A stretch of DNA of 64,000 bases from Reticulitermes speratus (lineage: Eukaryota > Arthropoda > Insecta > Blattodea > Rhinotermitidae), in NCBI GenBank assembly GCA_021186555.1, contig JAJKFL010000014.1, forward strand, positions 21,769,033-21,833,032, given 5' to 3'. Each line of letters begins with the position of its first letter. Within the stretch, counting starts at the first letter, position 1. Under the pieces are notes generated by a model that searched no databases, was not told where the DNA came from, and saw nothing but the letters and a program-made list of their open reading frames with translations. Of this stretch, positions 25,339 to 37,600 are shown piece after piece. The translations under genes and the position numbers were made by a program.

Positions 25339-25722
25339 TTATTGGCCACTTGGCCGTTCACTCAGCACGTTAATAAACAAGAACTGATGTGAATCATTAT
25401 TAAATGTTGCTCTAACTCTTGAACCAACATTCGGGAACCTCATAGTCTCCACTGCAGTGTTTAACATGTTAGCCATTTTCGTGTCTCTCGTGTATAAATA
25501 ACAGGAAAGGGGAGCGCAGAATGAACTCGGGTCGCTAAAGGTCGAGACCCGGATATACTCTAATTTTGGAGAGATACGGCATGAAGTCCTGTGGCTGCTC
25601 GGCGGCGAAACACGAGAGATGAGCTGCGAGTGGGCGACGAGTAATTCATGGACGTTTGTGTTGAGTTCTGAAGGCCGAATGCAACGTTTTGGCGTACTAT
25701 GGTCGGGCGGGACGCATCTCAC
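25339..25722 (-). other. Unassigned 127-codon open frame
   Basis: The longest open frame outside the cuticle genes, in locally GC-richer DNA. I recognise no domain, signal peptide or repeat, and it has no clear promoter or splice context. It could be a fragment of an unknown repeat or a chance ORF. I do not claim it as a gene. Confidence 0.15.
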
Positions 25723-26149
25723 ACGCTCAGATTTGAGAGGAGGTGTTCGTTAACCTAGTTTCGTAATTCTGCTTCAGGATTCGAAGCTCTGAGGTCATAC
25801 GGGAGTGTGGGAAGCTAAGACAATAGAAACTGTTTCTGATTCTGTATTAATATTAAGTCATCTGTGAAAATGAAAAACATTCCAGTTAATAAGAACCGCT
25901 GAGTAGGTTGGTATGTATATTGATAACGCCCTAGAGTTGGAGGTACCGAGTGTAATTCGGCCCTCTTACCGGCTGTAGTCGGTTACGGAATGGGAACCAG
26001 AAAAAATTTTCAGTTTCATGTGATACGTAGGCCTGTGAACTCAATACTTGTCTCTACATCTTTTCATTACGAAGAGGGCTTCCTCAAGAAAACGCCAGTA
26101 GAATGGCAAATGTAATCATTTAAATGCACAAGGAATAATTAAAGAAGGC

Positions 26150-26352
26150 GGCAGCCTGCCCTCGCGGAAGCCTGGGTTTGATCCTAGATGAATCCGTGTA
26201 CTATTTGTGCCTGAAAAAGTGGCGCTGGGATAGGCTGTTTTCCCAGTACTTCGGCTTTCCTCTGTCAGTATCATTCTACCAATGACCAATACTCATTCAT
26301 TCATTTATGAACGACGCTGCATAATCTTAGCAATTGATAGCGTCGTTAAATG
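26150..26352 (+). mobile_element. tRNA-derived SINE family B
   Basis: A tRNA-like head with B-box GGGTTTGATCC (about 26171) is followed by the family body (AAAGTGGCGCTGGGATAGG, CAGTACTTCGGCTTTCC, CTGTCAGTATCATT). It ends with the diagnostic tail ATAGCGTCGTTAAATGAAA (about 26338-26356). The same body and tail occur at 38.9 kb, and inverted copies lie at 35.8 and 44.5 kb. Confidence 0.7.
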
Positions 26353-26391
26353 AAACTTTCACTTATTTGAAGAACAAGAAATGTGCCTGTG

Positions 26392-26497
26392 AATATATAT
26401 ATATATATATATATATCACGAGGTTAAGAATTTGCGGTCTCAGCACCAGTAAAAGAAATGAAAATACTAGGAAAGCACGTCAGCATCTTCGTAAATG

Positions 26498-26530
<33 letters not shown>
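26392..26530. repeat. Two (AT)n microsatellites
   Basis: Pure AT tracts at about 26392-26416 and 26500-26530, separated by 83 bases of unique sequence. Confidence 0.9.
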
Positions 26531-26537
<7 letters not shown>

Positions 26538-26551
26538 TTATTTTTTGTGGT

Positions 26552-26611
26552 AAAGGGCCCCGCAACAGATGCTACGGACGCACCGCAGCCTTCAGGCTTA
26601 TTGTGCAAGCC
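26552..26611 (+). repeat. 60-base dispersed module, copy 1
   Basis: The module AGGGCCCCG-CAGATGCTACGGAC-ACCGCAGCC-AGGCTTATTGTGCAA recurs at 35692-35750 at close to 90% identity. It is probably part of a larger unnamed repeat. Confidence 0.6.
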
Positions 26612-26619
26612 TCAAATGG

Positions 26620-28845
26620 AATATACTGCAACCGTATCGATGTAATTTCACATTGGTAGCTTACTTTACGCCTCCGTGATTTGAATGTTGCCTGCTGGAA
26701 ATTTCTAAAAGATACACATACATTTTATATTTTCGAGAATAATTACTGTGAGTTTATGATTGTTTCTGCAAAGATGATTGATCTTCATGAATGCTTATTT
26801 CCAGTAACCAGACATACGAACACGGAAATTCTTTGTTCAGAGATTATTTACTGCCGTATTTATTAAGGTGAATGGTTGAGGCAATTTTTTCTCAATATCA
26901 GTAACTGACACACAGTTTTGTTTGTGTCCTGATTCGAAGGAGAATCAGACAACCAACGTGCGTAGCCTGATGATGAGAAATGGTCTAGCTAGTACAGTTT
27001 TGGTTTTGCTCCTAGTCCAAAAAAAATCATTCCTGCGAATTTTGAGGTTCTGACAGCGGTCTCCTTACTTCTGGGATGTGACGCTGCGTCTCTTAATAAT
27101 TAGCTCCCGACGTTTCGAGACGATGTAATGATTTCATGTTAAAGGGTCGACATGTCAGTGAAGATACATCAACGCTGCATTCCTTTGAATTTAGTAGTAT
27201 ACATAAGTAAATAATTTATCAAATGCACCATGTCTTGTAATTCAGTCTAACTATAACTAAAATGAATTGCACCCGACACATTCCGCCAGTATAGAGGTGT
27301 TACCTTCCGAGAGCTTTCCATTGTGAAGGCAGCCGTCCGATTTTAAGCATAGCTTAAGAAGAAGATTTTGTTGTTGTTGTTGTTGATAACATTATCTGTA
27401 CAGTACTTCTGTGCATATACACATACACACGTGCAAACATACGTACATACAAAAACATATTATTTATAATGTCTTCACTTTGCCGAAATATGTAGGGTAT
27501 TTGATTATAATTGTAACTTAATTTTAATTTTAATAAATTTCATAGTGATGATTTTATCTTGACACATTGAATAACAATTTTTATGTATAGGCTTCAGACT
27601 CACTGAAATGAAAATGTTTTAACCCAACACAATATAAGTCTGAATTAGTAATGTGCTACGTGAAGTATTAATCACGCAAGTTGCGTCTGTGAACAGACTA
27701 AACAAAGATTCTCTGTGTAAAACAAAACGTGTAGGTGTATTGTACTGCTGAACGTGCACACCTCGTTTTGGGCGTGACTGAACTGGGCAGATGGTGCTGC
27801 GTCCTTGGATGCTGTTCCATCCTCTCCTCTAAAGGTGGCCTTGTTGCCCACGTATCTTGATGGCCTGTAGCTGCCTTTTATTGTGCACCGATCGTTACAC
27901 TTTCCTGAGAAAGTTTAAAGGTAAAGGAATGTTAAAGTGTTTGCAAGCGGTCCTAACAGGCGACTTAAAATAACCTCTGTCAGCCTCACGTACGCGATGT
28001 GTCAGCTCTGCTGCTGTATGCTGCCTGTGCTTGCTAGCTAATAAAGACGTTCCTTACTGACTAGCCCATTATAATTGTCTCTCACCGTTGTAAAGATATC
28101 CTTGTGATTACGTGCACTGTGCATCTGGGAACGTGTTTAACTGTACCAAAAGGCCGTTTTGAAAGAGCATATTGTCAAGGATTCCTTAGGTTGTGGTGTT
28201 ATGGATTTTGACTCCGCATGTTTATTTATTTATTTATTCATTATTTATGTTTTATTTAAAGATGTCAATATCTCATACTATAGCTTATAATATTTTATCT
28301 CAAATGGCGTTTCGCGAGCCCTGGCAACCCCGATGTACAGATGTGAAAATAAATGTCCACTAGAAAATTCCATTACAACATGAAAACGATAATTTATATA
28401 TAATAATAATTATTACTATTATTAACACTTAAACAATACTTTTATGAGTTGCTGTTTTGTTAGAATAATTCAAATACACATACTTGGAATATGTGTTGCA
28501 CTGAAGGTTCAATTTTCTTACGTACAAAATACGACTTTATAAATATGTGCAGTTAATTAACGTATTGATCACGTTTACTTTTTTAGTTTTCATTTATTTT
28601 ACTTATTTATGGTCTGATGTTTTGGCTTCTTATGTAAGAAATTTAATATTGATTCGGAAAAACGTTTTCGAGTGCCAAAGCTTACCGTAGCCAAATTACG
28701 CTGGAAGGCACTGGCTTATAGATTCAAATGGTAAGTTGAAGATTTGGCCTACTGTCTGCTTGAATGAGAAGCCTTGAAGTCACTTAGATAGCTACCAAAT
28801 TTTCTGGGGAAAGCGACACCCAAATTTTCAGGATAGACGATTTTA
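26620..28845. other. Intergenic DNA with one decayed inverted-repeat arm
   Basis: No gene is supported. At about 27045-27135 the minus strand carries GAAACGTCGGG followed by ACGCAGCGTCACATCCCAGAAG-type sequence, a solitary decayed arm of the 30.2 kb inverted-repeat family. Simple sequence: (TTG)n near 27370 and (TTTA)n near 28210-28240. Confidence 0.45.
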
Positions 28846-28849
28846 ACCT

Positions 28850-28930
28850 TGAAGGTTAGAACAGTTAGTCTCCACATAACGTTGGTGCTATCTACCAAAC
28901 CACAACGCTTCACAGCCCAGAACACAGTAT
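28850..28930 (+). repeat. Decayed single arm of the 30.2 kb inverted-repeat family
   Basis: CCTTGAAGG, then ACGTTGGTGCTATCTACC and CAACGCTTCACAGCCCAGAA, align in order with the arm consensus (CTTGAAGAT, stem, ACGTCGGTA, TCTACC, GCGTCAC-TCCCAGAAG). Confidence 0.45.
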
Positions 28931-29134
28931 TTATCGTATTCTGTACGTTGATAACGTCACATCTCAAACGGCATGATTATTATAAAATATTATATTAATG
29001 AAAATTGCGAAATAAAGCAATTGTGTTGTAATCTTAGGTACTCTTTAGTAATTTGCCAGGAGAAACTGAGTAAAACAACAGAACTCTGATGATAGGTAGT
29101 CTCTTGGTACATAGTGTTTTCGTGTACTTAGTTC

Positions 29135-29215
29135 TATACTGGAGATGGAGGAAACAAGGTCTTACAAATATTGGTAACAATCTACCAGGTTACGTGGTGT
29201 CATAAATCAGAAGAC
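29135..29215 (+). repeat. Decayed single arm of the 30.2 kb inverted-repeat family
   Basis: CTGGAGATGGAGG is followed by TTGGTAACAATCTACCAGG and ACGTGGTGTCATAAATCAGA, in the same order as the arm at 28.9 and 37.8 kb. Confidence 0.45.
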
Positions 29216-29828
29216 ACAATACAAAAATCTCGCGAACTGACAGAAATATAGTTCTGTAAACCGGTCTGCTCGATTTGGAATATCGTAGCCAATTCATTCT
29301 CTCAATATGCTCATGTTTCTGCAGATGAACACGTAGGTGAGAGGAAAGTATCGAAACTGGTGAACTAAAGTGCATCCTTCCTTAAATGTAGCTCGATTAT
29401 ATCTTTCTTCCATAAATGTATGTAATTAAACAAGGTGAACCAGTTTTAATGCAGGTCTAGTCTGTCACTTTTCCTGAAGGCACTGCTACATCAAGAAGAA
29501 TAGTCACGTCAGCCGCAGTTAGATACCAAATACTGCGGCCACTTTCCCATCCCACTTCTGTCGCTTTGAATATTAATAAGCACGACTGTTCCGTACCAAA
29601 AGTGTAAGTGGTTAGTTCACACGGCGCAACACTAAATTGCTTCACAGAAATGTCGTAATGTCCACGTAATCTATGTCTCTTTCTTTGTTCTGTTTCTAAT
29701 TCTGTTTCAGATATATTTTTAACTGTACACTACGTCGAGCTGCGTTCTTTGCGAGAAGCTAATAATCGTTTAGCAGATCATGGTATTTCTTGCATTTTGT
29801 GGAATTTGAATATCGCTTTTGTAGTTAC

Positions 29829-29975
29829 AAGAGCCCGCCATTTTATTTTATTCTGGGTAAATTGTCTACTGTCTGCATTCCTCTTAAATACTTCTTTAAC
29901 ATCCAGTTTAATAGTACCCTCTCATCTAAGCCAAGGTCTTACTTCCCTTCATATTTTCAGAGTACACGTTTTTAC
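29829..29975 (-). pseudogene. LINE C-terminal scrap
   Basis: Plus-strand text AAGAGCCCGCCATTTTATTT resembles the reverse complement of the codons for the LINE tail W-R-x-LVN. It is followed by ATCCAGTTTAATAG and CTCTCATCTAAGCC, which align with the same region of the relic at 10.5 kb. Confidence 0.5.
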
Positions 29976-30204
29976 GCATTTCGCCTGCCTATTTTATATA
30001 TCACATTCCCCGTTCAGCTTTTTCTCCTAAATTAACATTTATCAGCAGAAGCCAATAAGAAACAACCCTTAATAAAATAATGAATTTTACATATAGAAGA
30101 TAGTATCTACGAAAGTACGAAATCAAGATATCATCAAGTTTCTCAACATTACCACGAAACGTCAACCTGGAAGTTCAAAGACAGTAACAACAGGCTAATG
30201 TAGG

Positions 30205-30458
30205 TTGTCCGTGATTTCAAGCTCCCGCTGCGATGTTGAGATCTGCGCTCCTCTGGGCTATTAAGCAGCGTCGAGTGGTAATCCTTTACTGACGTTTCGG
30301 GACAACGTATCGGTCCCATCTTCAAGGGTCAATCAGTTCAAGAAGAAGAGAAAGGAAAGGAGCTCTTGACCCTTGAAGATGGGACCGATACGTTTTCCCG
30401 AAACGTCGGTAAAGGGTTAAAACTTGACGCTGCGTAATATACCAGAAGAGCGCAGATG
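30205..30458 (+). mobile_element. Inverted-repeat element with degenerate hammerhead-like core (30.2 kb)
   Basis: Arms of about 95 bases flank a 25-base spacer. The direct repeat TAATGTAGG brackets the element at 30196-30204 and 30459-30467. A short leader (TTGTCCGTGATTTC) lies between the left duplication and the arm. Each arm core reads ACCC-TTGAAGA, a stem II GGGA-TCCC, GAAACGTC, then GGTA or AGTA. Stem III is the palindrome ACGT and the cleavage-like triplet is GTC. The CTGANGA block has an extra T (or C to T), so this copy is non-canonical in both arms. Confidence 0.65.
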
Positions 30459-30835
30459 TAATGTAGGATATGTACTGACACCCAAGTGGTTACAAGGTCT
30501 AAATCACACAATCTTGAAATTTTTAATTTTCTGTTGATATTGTCAAATATGAGACATTGTTCCTTAAATGTATATTATTTTAAAATTTAAATTTTATAAA
30601 ATTAATAACCTTGTATTTGAACATATATTATGAATGATAATTTAAGGTCATTTAGAGGAAGCAGTAAGTATGTTTGTACGCCTGATGAAGGTACGTTCGT
30701 ATTGAAATGCGTAGTGCTAGACGTTTGTGTATATACTGATAGACAGTGCTGTAAAGTGACTGACACAAACAGTGAAGCTTGAATTATTTAACTGCAACAT
30801 GACCCACAAGTTTCCGTTTCCTTGCATTGTAACGT

Positions 30836-30841
30836 TTTATT
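30836..30841 (-). terminator. Candidate polyadenylation signal of gene 2
   Basis: AATAAA on the minus strand about 450 bases past the gene 2 stop codon. Weaker variants such as AATAAG occur closer. The 3' UTR (about 30.84-31.29 kb) shows nothing else. Confidence 0.35.
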
Positions 30842-31293
30842 TTCATGCTAATATTCGCGAATATTTTTATGGAAGAACTTTCGGTTTATAAGTATCTTAT
30901 TGTTTCTTTGCTTTTGATATGTATCTTCATGGCCGTACAAAACGTTAAAAATTAATAGAATCATTTGCGAAGTACTTTACCAAGGCCTTCATTAAATTCA
31001 GTATGAAAATACATGTCATGAAACAAAAACATTATAGGCACGTTATAGATAAGAGGTGATATATGTGAAACATATATTTCTGCTGAATGTAGCAGTGTGA
31101 TATGGGAGAAAGTTCGGGATGTAAGAACCATGAAATATTGCACACGTACGTCGACAGATATTTGTTTGTGTCGCAGCACTTACACTGATCGTGGACCTAA
31201 GTCCACAAAAAGCAGAAAGGTACTGTCCGCATGTGATTATATGGAAATTAATGAGATGATCATGAAGGTTGATGCTGATACAGAGGAGAAGGA

Positions 31294-31689
31294 TTAATTG
31301 CCATATCCAGGAGGTGCGAACGAAGATGATGATGAACCGCCATAAGCATGACTGCCGTCATACCCGTTGGAGTAGGTTGCGTAACCACCGTTCGACCCTC
31401 CGGGTGCTGCATAATTGGAACCTCCGTTGTAGCCTGCGCTTGGTGTTGCATAGTTAGGAGAGGGGGTGTATGAGCTTCCGGTTGGATGATAAGCTTCGCC
31501 CTCGTATCTGACGTTGGCGCGGTAGCCATTCTTCCAGTCGGCGATATACGTGACGATCTGGGTGCGTCCGTCCGGCAGTTGAACACGGTATTCCCCCTGG
31601 ATAGTATTTCCGTCACTGGTCTCATGTCTGTTGTAATCATTACCTGATGCGTAGTCGCGTACCGCGTACCCGAACTGGTACGACTTCGG
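31294..31689 (-). CDS. Gene 2 exon 3: R&R domain and Ser/Gly/Tyr-rich tail
   Basis: Acceptor CTTGTGTTTCAG (AG at 31690-31691) opens directly into PKSYQFGYAVRDYASGND and continues 131 codons to TAA at 31294-31296. The upstream in-frame ATG at about 31767 lies in the intron and should not be taken as the start. The domain's paired Y/F residues and the QGEY-LPDGR core are the chitin-binding signature. Confidence 0.93.
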   Translation of the reverse strand, partial: PKSYQFGYAVRDYASGNDYNRHETSDGNTIQGEYRVQLPDGRTQIVTYIADWKNGYRANVRYEGEAYHPTGSSYTPSPNYATPSAGYNGGSNYAAPGGSNGGYATYSNGYDGSHAYGGSSSSSFAPPGYGN

Positions 31690-34600
31690 CTGAAACACAA
31701 GCAAGAAGTGTAGGCCACGTGGACTGATACAAGAGGAAGTCAGGCTTATACAGCAGAGGACTGGCATGACATGGACTGAAATAAGAACAGCAAGAGCAGA
31801 ATTAAAGCGTTGCAGAACTGGCGTGAAGTGGCTGACCTAAGAGCAGGAGATGAAAACTTGCAGCATGGAAGAACTGGCAGGACGTGGGTTGATAAAAAGA
31901 GCAGGAAATGATGCGACTTGGATTGAAATTCATTTTGAATATTATCCTAGTTGGGAGAGAATCAGCATCGCTACAACGGCACTTAAAACACCGACAGCGC
32001 AATACCACACAAAGAATATAATATGTTTCAGTCGTTCTTTCGTCAGTTACGCAACACATTTAACACATAGGCTAAGTACCGTAAGAACTGTTCGTCACAC
32101 GTGAAAATAAAGTTCAGTGATAAATAAACAAAAAGTGGAAATGTGTCAAACTAAGTATTGGCCAAAATTGAATTATGTAGATGGTATCTGTGTATCTTTT
32201 TCACAACGGGATGTCTTTTCTAAAGACAATGTTAGATGGTAGTTATGAACACGTGATTTTACAATGCAAAGAGGAAGAAAATACTGGACACGTAAAATTA
32301 TTCTAAGAGTGTTCTAAAAATAAGACAGTTTTAATATTACATGGTTTATTTCTAGTGTTTTAAAATCAATATTCTTTCAGTGTATAAACCTCATTGTCTA
32401 GGGTAGCAAGTGTGAAGGCCCTGAAGATTATTTAAAAGGCCAAAATTTGTTAATCTAACTATACAAATAAATGTGTTACTAGTGGTATTGGGTGGTAGCT
32501 AATTGATATAAGATTCGCACGCAGTATATTATATTAAATTCTCTAAAACTCGGAATGTTACATGTTTAATCTCATTTCTAAAAGAGTAAATACTTTTCCA
32601 TATTCTTTATTTTGTGTAACTTTCTCTTTTATACTGAAAAGAAACGTACGTTAGGATAATTGAGATATGCATATAAGGTAAAAAGTGTTTTAGTTCATTT
32701 CGGGTTAACACTATATTGCGCCTACGATGTTATTATTCCATGCACAAATTTCAAGTTTGTCATGTGTGTATCATCATTCGATGAGCTTAGGAGAATTTTT
32801 GTTTTCAGTGTCGAATTTATTTAATTATTTACTTGCATTGTGATAGTTTACTAAAGAAATAGGACGCTGTCCACTTCCATTATGTAGAAAGTTATGTATC
32901 CAATGTGGCATGACCAGAATTTTAAGTTTCGAGTTCTTTTGTTCAGAAGTAAATAATAAACTCGTTGTATGTACATATTATTCAAATTCCATGCTTAATG
33001 CGCAGCTACAACACCCGCTCCCAACCTCAAAAAATCAAGATTAATATCTGCATAGTTGCTAAACGAAACAGATTACTAGTCTGCGGTCTTCGCTTAGAAA
33101 ATAGTTTTTGTAAAGTTTTATTGTAATTTTCAAGCGATTTCGTATTTTCCGTTGACATGGAAAAGCACAGTGACTAGATTTGCTATTTCGAATTAACGGA
33201 AATAATCTTAGTTTCTGTCGCCAACAAATGGCTGCAATTTATATAAACGTTCTTATATTGCAATAAAAACAAGTATTTTGGGATCTGGTTTCGGTATGTG
33301 CCAGAGCTTGTGTTATTGATATTTGATAATCACGTCGTCTTGCTGCAGTCTGTTGCTTGTTGTCGCTGCAAGTTATTAGCACCTTCCTTCGATAGTGGTA
33401 ACTGGGCGTACAGCTTCACGCTCCGACCATTTTATCTCCAGAGAAATAATCCCCGTCTCCCAATAAATAGTGGCCAAGTATCTGTACACGCCGATCGTCG
33501 CATATGAGACAACTATTCTGAAGTTAGCTATCACTGTTAAAGGTAGATTACTATGACAGTATAGTTGGAGTAGCAACTAGGCTACGGGCTGGACGATGCG
33601 GAGTTCGAATCCGGGTAGGGGAAAGGAATTTTTCTCTTCTCCAAAATGTGCAGACAGCCTTCTTCTATTCAATGACTACTGAGGATCTTTCTTGGCGGTA
33701 AAGCCGCCGGGACGTGAAGCTGACCACTCACTTCCATCTAGTGCCGAGGTTAAGAATGAGTTGAGCTGTACCTCTGCTCACCCTCTATGCATTCATTGCG
33801 TTGACAGGAACAGCTTCTTTATTTTACTCTTACCTGCTCATCGTAACCTCCATGGCCGCCCGAAGTATAACCTCCTCCCGCGTAAGAGGATCCCCCGCTA
33901 TAACCGCCACCATAACCACCCGGTGCTGTGTATGAAGCAACTCCCACAGCGGCACCGTAAGGTGATACTGCTGGAGCACCATATCCGCCGGAATGATCCA
34001 GGTGGCCTCCTCGGACAGCCACCACCAAAAGGAATGTACCCAGAACCTGACACAAAGGGATATAGAATAGGATAGGCAGACACAGAATGGATATCACACT
34101 CGCTGCATAATTGTAAATTTTAATTTCTTGTTTCACGAAACAATTGCCACACACACACACACACACACACAAGGTAGTTGTGACTGTAGTGACTGGCCAC
34201 GGACTGGCAAACGGCTTTCTGTTCCCGACAAGCATTTTTCTCTTCCCATCACGTTCAGCCATAATTACGATTATCCAGCCCCACTCTAACGGGTAATAGG
34301 AGCTACTACTTCCTCCGGGGTAAAGCGGCCGAAGAGTGACACTGATGATTCACTTCCCTGAATTTCGACTTTATGGATTCTTAGAGTTTTGCGCACTCTT
34401 ACCAAGCTTCTTCATGATGTGTTGTTTAAGCACAAAGACAAATTTACCGTTAGCTTTTGCATGTATACAACACCAAGAAGTAATCCATATTGTGAGCGAA
34501 ATTTTACTTTCTCATAAGCGTGATGTAAAAGAAAGTTTTGTAGCTTGTGAGAAGTACGAGGCTAGTGCACAAAATTGTATCCTGCGTTTTAGGTAACTCA

Positions 34601-37600
34601 ACACGTTCGTCGCCGTCTTCACAAGAGCTCGCCATTGGTCCCTATTGTGAGCCAGATAAATGGAGTCCACACCGTCCTATTCGAGTTTTTAAAGATTAAT
34701 TTTAATATTTTTCCTCCCATCTAGGTTCAGATCAACAAAATGGTTTGTTTCGTCCAGTTTCCTAACTACATCACAAGCAATATATTTATCGGAATATATA
34801 CTTCCTCCTTGGTTACAAATGGAAGAAATTCTGCGTCTCGAGTTCCCGTTTTAATTTTATTATTTTAGAGCTCTAAGATAAACACGTACACTCTTTAGCA
34901 GCGTTGAACTGTCCGAGCTATTAACCGCTTCTCATAGAGCCTTAATATTCTTTGTTGTATACCAGGAGCCTGCGATTTGTTTCTGCTCGGTGATAGGCGA
35001 TTCCATTCTACATCTTCACGCCGAGTGAAGTATCTTCCTTTAGATTTCCGATCAAAATTCTTATCTTTCCCTTGTGTGTTTCACGCATGTCTTCAATTTC
35101 GTCGGCTTCATTTGATTATTTAATATTTCATTTTATGAAGAGTAAAACGGGAAACAGTGAGTATCTTCGCTCCAAACATGAAGTCACTGTTCCGTTATTT
35201 TTTAAAACTATTGAGGAAAACGCAAAATATTTTATTATCAGCAGTATAGCCACTATTATACCCTCCTGCAGTGCGAAAAAATTAATTGAATCACAACTGA
35301 GCAAACCTTCCACCTACGGACTTTGTATTATTTTCCTGCCCCTTAAGAAGTCGGTTTATTAAATTCATATACACAAACCTCTAAATGTGCTTCGCGTAAG
35401 TAATTACTGAGCTATGACCTCAGTTGCAACGCTTTTGCTTGTGTTGCAGGAAGTACGCGGCCCTTCAGTTTCGTCATAACCTTAAACTTGAGCACATGGA
35501 GCAGTAGTAGTGTGCTCAACACGCAACTAGAATTGTTCGAGAGACGTCATGTGCGCAGAGCAGCTCTGCATATGACGTCTTTTATTTTCCGTCACTTGAA
35601 GTGTCTATAAGTCTTAGTTAAAGGTATTGGAACGGGTACTTGTGTGCATAAATGCGAACAATATTTTAAGCTTTGATACACTTTTTTTGTGAAGGGCCCC
35701 GAAGCAGATGCTACGGACTTACCGCAGCCTAAAGGCTTATTGTGCAACCCTGTGATGAAGATGGTTAGTTTTTTTCGTTTTTTCTTGTAATGGAGCCCCG
35801 GTGGAATGAAATTGACAGAGGGAAACCGAAGTACTCGGAGTAAAACCTGTCCCAGTGCCACTTTGTCCACCACAATTCACACATGGACTGACCTGTGATC
35901 GAACCCTGGCCTCCGCGGTGAGAGGCCGGCGACTAACAGCCTGAGCGGTGGCACAGCCTTGTTACATCTTTTTTTAAGTGCAAAAATTTAAGGTTTTTTG
36001 TCTCTTGCTTCTTTGTTTTTTGAACTAATATTGTCAATGCATTCCCATTGTGGCTTGTGCTTTATGACACCGTGTTGTAGTCTGTAGGTGGATGGATACT
36101 AATTTTTCTAAAGAACATGCTGCTTCTATCTTCAAGTTTAAGTGGACTTTCTTTCTGGAGGTGGGAGAAAATTTTTCCTATGAAGCATTGATACGTATCT
36201 ATCACAGTATATGTAACGCTGTGTCGTAACCTGGAAAATCGCACTATGAAATGGCATTATGAAACTCTACCGTCATGAAAATCTTAAATCTTACCGTGTC
36301 ACTCTAGTGTTTGTTTACATTTTGAAGGGGCATGACTTACGTTATAAGAATGAGTCCTGTATTATCCAGGTGTTAGGACCGTTTTCCTTTGCGTAAAGTG
36401 CAAATAGTAGGGGACGTGGAAGTCTATACCTTCCATGTCTGAGTGTTTCATATACGGAAGAATGACATTTGATGCTGGGTTGGGGTAATTGCTGAAAATT
36501 GTAGAGTGAATATAACTATGATTTTCATGAGTTCAATACAGCCCCCTTTTTCTTTAAATGCGTTTACATTAAATTTTGTCTGTATGTTTTGAAGTACTGA
36601 TTTAAGTACAGATCTTGTGCACCTTAAATTTGTCGGACATATACCTAACTTAGATATCATCAACCCCAACAAAAGCGGGACGTATATTCTGTTGTATATG
36701 GCGCTACACTTGATCCATTATACACCAAAAACATATAAAAGACGAGAATAATGAAGTGTGTGAAGTTTCTGGGGCCTTTTGATTTAAAGACTCTAGGTAG
36801 TTTACATAATCTAAAAGAAGGGCTGTGTTTTGCTGTAACACTATCGACAGAATATTTAGAAACCTCAGGTTAGTAGACGAAGTGTAACAGTCGTATATTA
36901 ACGGTAAGAATTGTTCCTGCACAAGTGATGCTGTCCCCCTATACAGATTTTAAGACTAGAATGAAGATAGCTGCTTATAGTTCTTCCCAGAACGTCATTT
37001 TTCAAGTTAGGTTCGTCGTTTACAGATAACTTTTACTGTGAAACTAGGTCTGTTCCCATAAGAGAATCCGACATTCTCCTGTGTACAAAACCGTGGGACA
37101 GTTGTCATTCTTATCGTGCGTCCCAGCACAACATACATTATTGTGCAGGCGACGTTATACACCATTTAACAATAGCCACGTGTTTGAAGAGAAACTTCAG
37201 TGTAACTTGCTGTGGTTACGAGCGTCCTATTGAATTCAAATGGCAGTGCTTATATGTGGAAGTAACAAGCGATCCCACAGCCTGACAGAAGACGTCTCCT
37301 ATCATAAACGAGAATAAACTATGAAGGTAGTATTTGGAAGTGTGGTCTCTTACCACAGAAATGTCTTACAACGAGTGTTAAATCAGTATTGATATGAACA
37401 CCACTATTCTACGTATGAAAATTTCAAATGTTCTCAACACGGCATGCCATGTACTGCAAATAATAACTTGAAAATTAGGAGCTATTTTAACGTTCTGTGT
37501 TGCGATACTTAAAGCTGCTTTGTAGTGGTCATTATTCTTAATATACGTTTTTAAGTCTCTAGGTTGAAGTCCATCTAGCTTGAGTCAGAGTATAGTGCAT

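Larger units (their letters stand above)
31690..33833 (-). other. Gene 2 intron 2
   Basis: A 2144-base phase-0 intron joining DEQ to PKS. It contains a degenerate minisatellite next to the 3' splice site (31740-31925) and a SINE next to the 5' splice site (33561-33812). The centre is AT-rich with nothing recognised. Confidence 0.85.

Noticed and set aside
25339-25722. 127-residue protein-coding gene
   Set aside because: No domain, signal peptide, promoter or splice evidence, and composition consistent with a chance ORF.
33692-34075. Plus-strand 127-codon ORF
   Set aside because: It is a shadow formed by a SINE and the antisense of gene 2 exon 2.
34403-34415. ATGAAGAAGCTTG|GTAAGAGT as exon 1 of gene 2
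   Set aside because: It has an excellent donor and an MKKL-like start but leaves phase 1, whereas exon 2 needs phase 0. It would put exon 2 in a frame without the Gly-rich sequence.
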